NCBI GenBank assembly: GCA_030699345.1
Contig: JAUYMX010000478.1
Span: 1 to 8,212 of the forward strand
Length of the DNA stretch: 8,212 nucleotides
Direction of reading: 5' to 3'
From: Methylococcaceae bacterium
Lineage (GTDB): Bacteria; Pseudomonadota; Gammaproteobacteria; Methylococcales; Methylomonadaceae
Shown: piece by piece, positions 1-6,044 of the stretch
Position numbering within the stretch: position 1 is the stretch's first letter
Layout of the letters: each line of letters starts with the position of its first letter
Program-made: the position numbers and the translations under genes
The notes under the pieces: generated by a model
Told to the model about the DNA's origin: nothing
What the model saw: the letters and a program-made list of their open reading frames with translations, nothing else
Database searches by the model: none

Positions 1-180
1 CGAAAATTCAGCACCCTTAAGTTCAGCGTAAATAATCGACAATTTTCTGTCACTTTTAGCGCAGGTATTGCTGAATTCCCTAGATTTCAAGATATGCCCG
101 CACTGATTGATGCTGCCAACCAAGCGCTCTATCAAGCTAAAGCCGAAGGTAGAAACCGTGTTCGTCTGGCTAACTGCTAA
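1..180 (+). CDS. GGDEF domain protein (probable diguanylate cyclase), C-terminal end only
   Basis: The window opens inside a gene; the last 59 codons are read in frame 1 and end at a TAA. The residues match the end of a GGDEF domain: a beta strand with VTFSAGIAEFP, then a helix LIDAANQALYQAKAEGRNRV, which corresponds to the family pattern 'ADxALYxAKxxGRNRV'. The usual Asp of 'ADxALY' is replaced by Asn here (AANQALY), a tolerated variation. GGDEF enzymes make cyclic di-GMP from two GTP and control the switch between motile and attached life. The catalytic GGDEF loop and any sensor domain lie left of the window, so activity cannot be judged. The protein ends almost directly after the domain, as is typical when GGDEF is the last domain. 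The next gene starts 94 bases downstream and no terminator is visible between them. Confidence 0.87.
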   Translation, partial: RKFSTLKFSVNNRQFSVTFSAGIAEFPRFQDMPALIDAANQALYQAKAEGRNRVRLANC

Positions 181-274
181 TTCCACGCAATGTACTGATA
201 AAATTATTAACTAACGCCGTTCTTTAAGTTGTTGATAATCCTAAAGCGCCTCTAGTCATCTCATCCAAATAGCC

Positions 275-1762
275 ATGGGCATCTTAAAAAAACTAGCCTC
301 ACAAACAGCCATCTACGGACTTAGCAGCATTTTTGGCCGTTTCCTTAATTATTTGTTGGTGCCGCTGTATACCTATTACTTTTCGGCCGCGGAATACGGG
401 GTAGTGTCGGAGTTTTATGCCTACGCGGGTTTTTTCTCTGTATTGTTATTATTCGGCTTTGAAACCGGCTACTTCCGTTTTCGCGACAAAGAACAGCCCG
501 AACGTGATGTAGCTTATTCAACTGCGCTGCTATTTATTGTGCTGATCAATGTGTTTTTTTTGCTGGTCATTTTGCTGATTAACCAACCACTTTCCGCCGC
601 GCTGCATTATGCAGATCATCCTGAATATTTGTTGTGTTTTGCCGCCATCCTGATTTTCGATGCGGTTGCCGCCCTGCCCTTTGCCCGGTTGCGCGCAGAA
701 GATAGGGCAATGCGCTTTGCCAGTATCAAAATTACGGAAATCCTGATTACCGTCGTACTCAGCCTGTTTTTTATTGCCTACTGCCCAAAGGTTTACGCAG
801 AAAACCCGCAATCCTGGATTGCCCATGTGTATTACCCGGCTATCGGCATCGGATATATCTTTATCGCCAATTTGCTGGCCAGCGTGGTTAAGTTTTTACA
901 GCTCAGTCCGCAATTACAAGGCATCACATGGGGATTTGATTGGGCGCTATTCAAGCGTATGGCAAGATATTCATTGCCAATGGTCGTCATTGGTTTTGCC
1001 GGTATCATCAATGAAATGCTCGACCGGGTTCTACTTAAGCATTTACTGCCTTACGACTGGCAAACCAATATGAAATTATTGGGTATTTATAGCGCCTGTT
1101 ACAAATTATCTATCCTGATGTCGTTGTTCATTCAGGCTTTCCGCTATGCCGCCGAGCCATTTTTCTTTGCTTATGCCGACAAAAATGACGCCCGTAAGAT
1201 TTACGCCGATGTGCTCAAGTTTTTCGTCATTTTCTGCGTATTCATCTTTTTACTGGTAACCCTGTATATTGATTTCTTTAAGTATTTTGTCGGCGAAGAG
1301 TTCCGCGCCGGGCTGGATGTGGTGCCTATCTTACTCATGGCAAATTTATGTCTGGGCATTTACGTCAACCTTTCTATTTGGTACAAATTGACTGATAGAA
1401 CGCTGCTGGGCGCCTTCGTATCGATCGCCGGTGCGTTACTGACCATTGCCCTCAATATTATCTGGATTCCGCAATTTGGTTATGTGGGTTCGGCGTGGGC
1501 AACGCTGGCGTGTTACAGCAGCATGGCGGTGGTTTCTTATCTACTGGGACAACTATTTTACCCGGTGAATTATGACGTAAAGCGCTTGCTGGCTTATATT
1601 GGTTTGGGCGTGGCAATATTTTTTACCTATCGGTATTTGCAGTTTATTAACGACTGGCCGCCCGGGCTGTTATCATCGACCTTGTTATTACTTTATTTAC
1701 TTACCGCGACTCTCTTTGAAGGGCGATCAATCAGGCGGGCCACCGCTAGCCAGCCAAATTGA
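275..1762 (+). CDS. Wzx-like polysaccharide/lipid-linked oligosaccharide flippase, MOP superfamily
   Basis: This is a 495-residue, very hydrophobic protein with about 12-14 membrane segments, for example near residues 48-65, 83-103, 118-137, 152-170, 185-207, 231-247, 316-335, 346-368, 376-398, 403-425, 437-455 and 465-482. Its N-terminus (a short amphipathic helix, then SSIFGRFLNYLLVPLYT) and the later LNIIWIPQFGYVGSAWATL region (about 393-411) are typical of polysaccharide biosynthesis flippases. These move lipid-linked glycan units across the inner membrane. Length fits the family (about 420-510). Charged residues inside the membrane part (E63, D250/R251, R290) are compatible with a transport path, but this is inference. 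No good Shine-Dalgarno precedes the ATG; the start is chosen because it fits the family N-terminus. No glycosyltransferase or polymerase gene is in view, so the glycan exported is unknown. It lies 12 bases before cti and is probably cotranscribed with it. Confidence 0.85.
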   Translation: MGILKKLASQTAIYGLSSIFGRFLNYLLVPLYTYYFSAAEYGVVSEFYAYAGFFSVLLLFGFETGYFRFRDKEQPERDVAYSTALLFIVLINVFFLLVILLINQPLSAALHYADHPEYLLCFAAILIFDAVAALPFARLRAEDRAMRFASIKITEILITVVLSLFFIAYCPKVYAENPQSWIAHVYYPAIGIGYIFIANLLASVVKFLQLSPQLQGITWGFDWALFKRMARYSLPMVVIGFAGIINEMLDRVLLKHLLPYDWQTNMKLLGIYSACYKLSILMSLFIQAFRYAAEPFFFAYADKNDARKIYADVLKFFVIFCVFIFLLVTLYIDFFKYFVGEEFRAGLDVVPILLMANLCLGIYVNLSIWYKLTDRTLLGAFVSIAGALLTIALNIIWIPQFGYVGSAWATLACYSSMAVVSYLLGQLFYPVNYDVKRLLAYIGLGVAIFFTYRYLQFINDWPPGLLSSTLLLLYLLTATLFEGRSIRRATASQPN

Positions 1763-1774
1763 GGTTTTTCCGAC

Positions 1775-4135
1775 ATGATTATTTTTTACCGGTTTTTATT
1801 TTTTATCCCATTGCTTAGCCTATTGCTAATGGCTAATGTCGTCTCTGCGGATGACACATCACCAGCTGCTATCGAACAAAAATCCTACGTCAACGACATA
1901 AAACCCATTGTCGATAACCGCTGTGTTGCCTGCCATGGCTGCTATGACTCACCCTGCCAACTTAAACTCACGGCTTTTGAAGGCTTGGAACGCGGCGCAA
2001 GCAAACACCCCATCTATGACTACGAAAGACTAAAAGCAGTCGAGCCCACTCGGCTGTTCATTGACGAAACCACAACTGCAGGCTGGCGAAACAAAGAGTT
2101 TTTTCCGGTCATCAACGAACAAAATCGCACGCACGAAGACAATATCAACAATTCCCTGATTGCCAGATTGCTGCAATTAAAACGCAGCCATCCGTTGCCG
2201 GTATCAGGCAAACTACCTGCCGCTATAAAGTTGGACCTGGATCGCTCGCTACAGTGTCCCAACCTGGATGAATTTGACGGCTACCAAAAAAAGCACCCGC
2301 TCTGGGGCATGCCCTATGGTTTACCGACACTTTCTCAAGAACAAGAAGCCACGTTAATAACCTGGCTTAAACAAGGTGCAAAAAACGACACTCAATTTGT
2401 GCTATCACCCGCAGCTTCAGTTGAAATTAAAAAATGGGAAGATTTCTTTAACGGCAAGCCCCCAGAAGGCCGCAAGTCGTTAAAACAACTGCTCACTGCC
2501 CGTTATATTTACGAGCATTTATTTATCGGCGACCTGCATTTTACCGGCCACCCAAATAATGAGTTTTACAAGCTGGTACGATCAAAAACACCTTCTGGTC
2601 AGCCGATTGATGAGTTAAAAAGTGTGCGGCCTTTCGACGATCCTGGTGGGGCATTTTATTATCGCTTGCGCCCGATCACGTCGACCATTGTCGACAAAGA
2701 TCATTTCGTTTATCAGCTCAGCAACAGCAAAATGCAGCGGCTACGGCAATTGTTTTTACAAGTTGATTACAAAGTTACCGAACTGCCGGGTTACCTACAA
2801 GATGCGGCGGCCAATCCTTTTAAAACCTTTGCGCAGCTACCCGCAACGTCCCGCTACCAATTTTTACTGGATGACGCGCAATACTTCTTCTCCGGTTTTA
2901 TTAAAGGTCCGGTATGCCGTGGGCAAGCGGCTCTCAATGTAATTCGAGATCAATTCTGGGTGGCTTTCTTAAAACCCCAACCTGAATTGAATCCGCAAAT
3001 CACCCGGTTTTTGGCAGAACACCAACATGAGCTGCGTATGCCCGCCTCGGACGGCGAAAACATTGGCTTTTTGGAATGGCGAGAATTTAGTCGCTTGCAG
3101 CAAAACTATCTTAAAAATAAAGAAGTATTTATCCATAACCAACTGCCTTCGCCCGTTAATCTCGACTCAATCTGGGACGGTGATGGCCAAAACGAGAATG
3201 CCCTGTTAACCGTATTCCGCCATGACGATAATGCCACCGTCGTCAAAGGTCTATTAGGTAAACCGCCGTTAACCGCTTGGGTCGTTGATTATCCACTCTT
3301 TGAACGTATTCATTACCTGCTGGTTGCCGGTTACAACGTCTACGGCAGCGCCGGCCATCAAGTCACCACACGCTTGTATATGGATTTTTTGCGTATGGAA
3401 GCAGAAAACAATTTCCTAAGAGTCGTCCCCAATAAACAACGCAAAATTCTGCATGACAGTTGGTATGAAGGTATCGACTTAAAAATTTACAATTTTTTTG
3501 AAACCCCTGCTTTCAGCGACGAAGTGGAACCTGCTATTACTTATCAGTCGAGCGATTACAAACAAGAATTTTTTAGCCAGCTGCAACAAAAAATAGCCAA
3601 TGCCGGTGGTAACGCCGACTTAATAAATCATTGTCGACAAGCCAGTTGCAAACGCCAAAATACCTCGCCCGAGCAACAACAAGCCGACGAGATGATGCGT
3701 CAACTGGCTAATCTTACCGGAAATCAAATTGCCGCTTTACCTGAAGTCTCTTTCCTGCGTGTACTGACCAGCAACCCTGAAAACGACTTGGTCTATACAT
3801 TAATTCGTAATAGAAAATTGCTGAATGTATCGTTTATATTTGCAGAAAATTTAAGGCGTGAGCCAGAAAAAGACACGCTTACCGTCGTGCCTGGATTTCT
3901 CGGCAGCTACCCGAATCAATTTTTTGCTGTACCCAAACAACAACTGGCAACATTTATTGAGCATTTACAGCACACACAAACCGATGCTGAACTAAACTTG
4001 TTCTTCAGCCAATATGCTATTCGCCGGACTAATCCTGAGATCTGGCAGACTTACGATTGGTTTAACAGGAAATATCGGCAACAAAACCCTGAAAGTGCCG
4101 GTCTGTTTGACATTAGCAGGTACCAAAACCTGTAA
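1775..4135 (+). CDS. cti: Fatty acid cis/trans isomerase, periplasmic, c-type haem
   Basis: The 786-residue product starts with a signal peptide: a short basic N-terminus, a hydrophobic core at about residues 7-20, and a likely cut after VVSA (residue 25). A c-type haem site CVACH (residues 50-54) follows within a cysteine-rich stretch (C50, C53, C56, C61; ...HGCYDSPCQL). This motif and the following GASKHPIYDYERL...PTRLF block match the Cti family. Cti converts cis-unsaturated acyl chains of membrane phospholipids to trans without shifting the double bond, which quickly stiffens the membrane under solvent, heat or osmotic stress. Known enzymes are about 760-790 residues, so this one is full length. 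A GAGG ribosome site overlaps the flippase stop codon and lies about 10 bases before the ATG, so the two genes are probably cotranscribed. No frameshift is seen. Assignment to the family is firm; activity and physiological trigger are inferred. Confidence 0.93.
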   Translation: MIIFYRFLFFIPLLSLLLMANVVSADDTSPAAIEQKSYVNDIKPIVDNRCVACHGCYDSPCQLKLTAFEGLERGASKHPIYDYERLKAVEPTRLFIDETTTAGWRNKEFFPVINEQNRTHEDNINNSLIARLLQLKRSHPLPVSGKLPAAIKLDLDRSLQCPNLDEFDGYQKKHPLWGMPYGLPTLSQEQEATLITWLKQGAKNDTQFVLSPAASVEIKKWEDFFNGKPPEGRKSLKQLLTARYIYEHLFIGDLHFTGHPNNEFYKLVRSKTPSGQPIDELKSVRPFDDPGGAFYYRLRPITSTIVDKDHFVYQLSNSKMQRLRQLFLQVDYKVTELPGYLQDAAANPFKTFAQLPATSRYQFLLDDAQYFFSGFIKGPVCRGQAALNVIRDQFWVAFLKPQPELNPQITRFLAEHQHELRMPASDGENIGFLEWREFSRLQQNYLKNKEVFIHNQLPSPVNLDSIWDGDGQNENALLTVFRHDDNATVVKGLLGKPPLTAWVVDYPLFERIHYLLVAGYNVYGSAGHQVTTRLYMDFLRMEAENNFLRVVPNKQRKILHDSWYEGIDLKIYNFFETPAFSDEVEPAITYQSSDYKQEFFSQLQQKIANAGGNADLINHCRQASCKRQNTSPEQQQADEMMRQLANLTGNQIAALPEVSFLRVLTSNPENDLVYTLIRNRKLLNVSFIFAENLRREPEKDTLTVVPGFLGSYPNQFFAVPKQQLATFIEHLQHTQTDAELNLFFSQYAIRRTNPEIWQTYDWFNRKYRQQNPESAGLFDISRYQNL

Positions 4136-4200
4136 AAAACTAACAAATTGTTTCTAACCCTGCCCCGTGTATGTAAGAATGTACCGACAATCATTAGTAG

Positions 4201-4207
4201 AAGGTGA
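4201..4207 (+). promoter_or_regulatory. Shine-Dalgarno that decides a GTG start
   Basis: AAGGTGA resembles the anti-16S complement (AAGGAGGTGA with a gap) and lies five bases before the GTG at 4213. The other in-frame GTG, at 4204, sits inside this site and so is unlikely to be the start. Confidence 0.6.
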
Positions 4208-4212
4208 TAGCA

Positions 4213-4521
4213 GTGAACATAATTAATTTGCGCAAAGAACTACGCAGATCGCAAGAAACTCGTCGAGTTGAAGACAGACGTAAAGTGCCCTACCCCTTTG
4301 GAACCCCTGAGTGGGAGGAGCATATCAAAAGAAACTACCTGGCCTGGCCCAAAACTAATCGCCGCGTAGACAACAGACGGAGCAACGAAAGACGCTCACC
4401 AGATCGGCGTGAGCAACAGCTCACCGAGCAAAGCCGCTCATTAAAGAAATACGCCAGAGTCTTGTTGACTGCAGAAGAGAGAAAGTTGATTGAAGACTTG
4501 TACTTAAGCGATTTGGAATAA
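4213..4521 (+). CDS. Small arginine-rich protein with RR-x-x-x pentad repeats, function unknown
   Basis: With a GTG start at 4213 the product has 102 residues (105 if the upstream GTG at 4204 is used). It is soluble and highly charged, with no signal peptide or membrane segment. Arg-Arg pairs occur at residues 11-12, 17-18 and 22-23, and then with an exact five-residue step at 50-51, 55-56, 60-61 and 65-66 (RRVDN, RRSNE, RRSPD, RREQQ). Between the two blocks lies an aromatic, Pro-containing segment, FGTPEWEEHIKRNYLAWP (29-46). The C-terminus (about 76-102) looks like an acidic/basic helix ending in EERKLIEDLYLSDLE. I do not recognise a named domain. The basic repeats could bind RNA, DNA or ribosomes, but that is only inference from composition. 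It lies 77 bases after cti and is followed closely by a strong terminator, which supports its being a real, expressed gene at the end of this transcription unit. Confidence 0.75.
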   Translation: MNIINLRKELRRSQETRRVEDRRKVPYPFGTPEWEEHIKRNYLAWPKTNRRVDNRRSNERRSPDRREQQLTEQSRSLKKYARVLLTAEERKLIEDLYLSDLE

Positions 4522-4522
4522 C

Positions 4523-4550
4523 TTGCCTAACGCTTAATACCAAACATAAA
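4523..4550 (+). promoter_or_regulatory. Candidate sigma-70 promoter for mutM, overlapping the terminator region
   Basis: TTGCCT (4523-4528) and CATAAA (4545-4550), separated by 16 bases, each match four of six consensus positions. The predicted start, about 4557, would fall in the left arm of the terminator hairpin. The position suits a promoter for mutM, which otherwise has almost no room for one, but the match is modest and could be chance. Confidence 0.27.
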
Positions 4551-4551
4551 C

Positions 4552-4588
4552 AAAAATCCGGGGAGCGGTTAGACCCCGGATTTTTTTT
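4552..4588 (+). terminator. Strong intrinsic terminator after the arginine-rich gene
   Basis: A perfect 12-base-pair stem (AAAAATCCGGGG at 4552-4563 with CCCCGGATTTTT at 4574-4585) encloses a 10-base loop and is followed directly by a run of eight T (4581-4588). This is a classical rho-independent terminator for plus-strand transcription. The A run on its left side means that it could also act weakly on minus-strand transcripts. It ends only 26 bases before the mutM start codon. Confidence 0.93.
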
Positions 4589-4614
4589 ACCCTGCCACAA
4601 CGTCTTATCCCATC

Positions 4615-5430
4615 ATGCCTGAATTACCCGAAGTTGAAACCACCTGCCGAGGCATTGCACCACATATTACCGGCCAAGCGATCCAGCAAGTAATTGTTCG
4701 ACATCCTCAACTACGCTGGCCGGTACCTGACAATCTCAATCAAATCTTATCCGGCCTGACCATACAGTCCGTCGCCAGACGCGCCAAATACCTGCTATTG
4801 AGCACCTGTAACGGGACGTTGATCATACATCTAGGCATGTCCGGCAGTTTAAGGATTGTGTCTACTGCACAGCCCCCAGGTAAACACGATCATATTGATT
4901 TCATTTTTTCAGAAGATACTGTGCTTAGATACAACGATCCGCGCCGTTTCGGCTCGGTATTATGGACGACTGCCCCAGCCGAAACTCATCCATTACTTAA
5001 AGACTTAGGCCCAGAACCATTGTCACCCGACTTTAGTGGCGGCTTGCTTTACAGCTTATCCAGAACGCGAAAAGTACCGGTTAAAACATTCATTATGGAC
5101 AGTCACATCGTGGTTGGCGTCGGCAATATTTATGCAAATGAAGCGCTGTTTATGGCAGGTATATCACCTGCTCGCCAAGCCGGCCTAGTATCGTTGGCGC
5201 GTTATCAGCAATTGGCAGAATGCATTCGCGTAGTGCTGCAACATTCTATTGACCAAGGGGGTACAACATTGAGGGATTTTGTTAACGAGGCCGGTAAGCC
5301 TGGGTATTTTAAACAGCAGCTGCGTGTTTACGGCCGCGCTGGACAACCGTGTATTAACTGCCAACGGCCATTAACTGAAATTAGACTAGCCAACCGATCC
5401 ACTGTTTACTGTAGCGAGTGCCAGCAATAA
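4615..5430 (+). CDS. mutM: Formamidopyrimidine-DNA glycosylase (8-oxoguanine repair)
   Basis: This 271-residue protein has every hallmark of bacterial Fpg/MutM. The N-terminus is MPELPEVET, in which Pro2 becomes the catalytic N-terminal amine after Met removal and Glu3 assists. Lys58 (RRAKYLL) corresponds to the conserved active-site Lys. Met75 (HLGMSG) and Arg110/Arg111-Phe112 (NDPRRFG) match the residues that fill the gap left by the flipped base. The helix-two-turn-helix region has VGVGNIYANEALF, and the C-terminal zinc finger has C246, C249, C266 and C269 with Arg261 between. The enzyme removes 8-oxoguanine and formamidopyrimidines from DNA and cuts the strand at the abasic site. Length is normal (about 270). 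No convincing Shine-Dalgarno precedes the ATG; the start is fixed by the obligatory MPELPE sequence. It lies just after a terminator and converges on the small minus-strand gene, with a 9-base gap. Confidence 0.97.
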   Translation: MPELPEVETTCRGIAPHITGQAIQQVIVRHPQLRWPVPDNLNQILSGLTIQSVARRAKYLLLSTCNGTLIIHLGMSGSLRIVSTAQPPGKHDHIDFIFSEDTVLRYNDPRRFGSVLWTTAPAETHPLLKDLGPEPLSPDFSGGLLYSLSRTRKVPVKTFIMDSHIVVGVGNIYANEALFMAGISPARQAGLVSLARYQQLAECIRVVLQHSIDQGGTTLRDFVNEAGKPGYFKQQLRVYGRAGQPCINCQRPLTEIRLANRSTVYCSECQQ

Positions 5431-5439
5431 AAAGAGCAA

Positions 5440-5682
5440 TTAGCCTTGTTTGTCATGAATTTCCGCCATTATTTTGTCAACTTCTTTTCTGGGCAGATAA
5501 TCTAAATCCCAGTGGCTGGTAAAGCTTTCCTTTATCCTTCTTCTACCTGGATGAAGCTCTTTAGGTTCCTCAGGACCGGGTACCGCCGCAGTATTCGTAA
5601 CAATTTTATTTAAGTCAGTGACATCATCTGCCAGTTGCTCAGTTTTAATAAGCCTATACATTTTTGTAATTAGCGCATTCAT
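5440..5682 (-). CDS. Small hypothetical protein (80 aa), function unknown
   Basis: The predicted product is a soluble, charged 80-residue protein without signal peptide, membrane segment or cysteine. Residues about 1-30 could form a helix (MYRLIKTEQLADDVTDLNKIV). A Pro/Glu-rich linker at about 34-45 (PGPEEPKELHPG) is followed by RRR and a C-terminal part with SHWDLDYLPRKEVDKIMAEI, which again looks helical. I do not recognise a family. Support for a real gene comes from a good ribosome site, GGTGGA, six bases before the ATG, and from tight packing against the mutM stop without overlap. The reading frame also has a protein-like composition. An internal ATG (codon 8) is a less likely start because it lacks such a site. 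It is transcribed alone toward mutM; no clear promoter or terminator is seen. Confidence 0.6.
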   Translation of the reverse strand: MNALITKMYRLIKTEQLADDVTDLNKIVTNTAAVPGPEEPKELHPGRRRIKESFTSHWDLDYLPRKEVDKIMAEIHDKQG

Positions 5683-5688
5683 AGCATT

Positions 5689-5705
5689 TCCACCGGGCTT
5701 TGCCC
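5689..5705 (-). promoter_or_regulatory. Ribosome binding site with adjacent small hairpin before the 80-aa gene
   Basis: On the minus strand GGGC-AAA-GCCC (5705-5695) is followed immediately by the Shine-Dalgarno GGTGGA (5694-5689), then six bases and the ATG. The ribosome site supports the chosen start. The four-pair hairpin is short, and any effect on translation is speculative. Confidence 0.4.
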
Positions 5706-5962
5706 ATTACCAGAACTGTTTAAATTCAAACAAGCTTTTGAAGCTTTATTGACCAATATTCCTATATTTAAACTATCCCGGATTTTATTTTAAGCAAGTC
5801 AAATCAACGTTACCATCGTTATGCCAATTACAGAAGTGATGGGGTCATTGGAAATTCCCAGCCATTTTGCAATGAAAGATCTTGCCAGTTATAAAGTCGA
5901 AAGAATTTTGAAAGCCAAGATGGTTTTGTTATTTATTAGGCGTGTTTGCCCAAAGAGGATGT

Positions 5963-5989
5963 GTTTGAGACGTTGAATTAGTCTCGAAT
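5963..5989 (+). repeat. Small inverted repeat (GAGAC/GTCTC core)
   Basis: GAGAC (5967-5971) and GTCTC (5981-5985) flank a nine-base loop. As plus-strand RNA the stem extends to nine pairs by including two A-U pairs and two G-U wobbles (5963-5966 with 5986-5989). On the minus strand two of those pairs become A-C mismatches, so folding is favoured for a plus-strand transcript. No T run follows, so this is not a normal terminator. Confidence 0.4.
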
Positions 5990-5992
5990 AAG

Positions 5993-6032
5993 TAGGTTCC
6001 GTCCATTATATAATGACTAAGAACGGAACCTA
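5993..6032. repeat. Ten-base perfect inverted repeat with a palindrome in its loop, beyond the aspS 3' end
   Basis: TAGGTTCCGT (5993-6002) and ACGGAACCTA (6023-6032) form a perfect 10-base-pair stem. Its 20-base loop contains a second perfect palindrome, CATTATATAATG (6004-6015). It begins 13 bases beyond the aspS stop codon on the minus strand. There it could be a 3' mRNA hairpin that ends or protects the fmdB-aspS transcript, but no T run follows on that strand. On the plus strand a short ATTTTA follows. A dispersed intergenic repeat is the other possibility. Confidence 0.6.
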
Positions 6033-6044
6033 ATTTTAGAAGCT

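Larger units (their letters stand above)
5683..6044. other. Intergenic region of about 360 bases without a convincing gene
   Basis: This stretch lies between the divergent side of the 80-aa gene and the 3' end of aspS. It is AT-rich from about 5700 to 5800, where the promoter of the minus-strand small gene should be, although no good -35/-10 pair stands out. A plus-strand ORF of 51 codons runs from an ATG at 5821 to a TGA at 5974-5976. It has no ribosome site, and its in-frame upstream stop at 5791 is close, so it may be a gene remnant or chance. The right end (5963-6032) holds two inverted repeats, listed separately. No tRNA or recognisable transposase was seen. Confidence 0.6.

Noticed and set aside
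234..239. GATAAT as a -10 element for the flippase gene
   Set aside because: No acceptable -35 sequence lies 16-18 bases upstream (the bases there read around ACTAAC), and no extended -10 TG is correctly placed.
530..1073. Open frames on both strands inside the flippase gene
   Set aside because: They are contained in a clear membrane-protein gene and show no recognisable protein features; they are antisense or frame-shifted shadows.
2020..3209. Open frames within cti in other frames
   Set aside because: The cti frame is continuous and matches the family from end to end, so these are shadows and not signs of a frameshift.
4143..4153. Inverted repeat AACAA-A-TTGTT after cti as a terminator
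   Set aside because: The arms are separated by a single base, which cannot form a hairpin loop, and no T run follows.
4148..4176. TTGTTT with ATGTAA 17 bases downstream as a promoter for the arginine-rich gene
   Set aside because: The -10 match is very poor and no better hexamer occurs at an accepted spacing.
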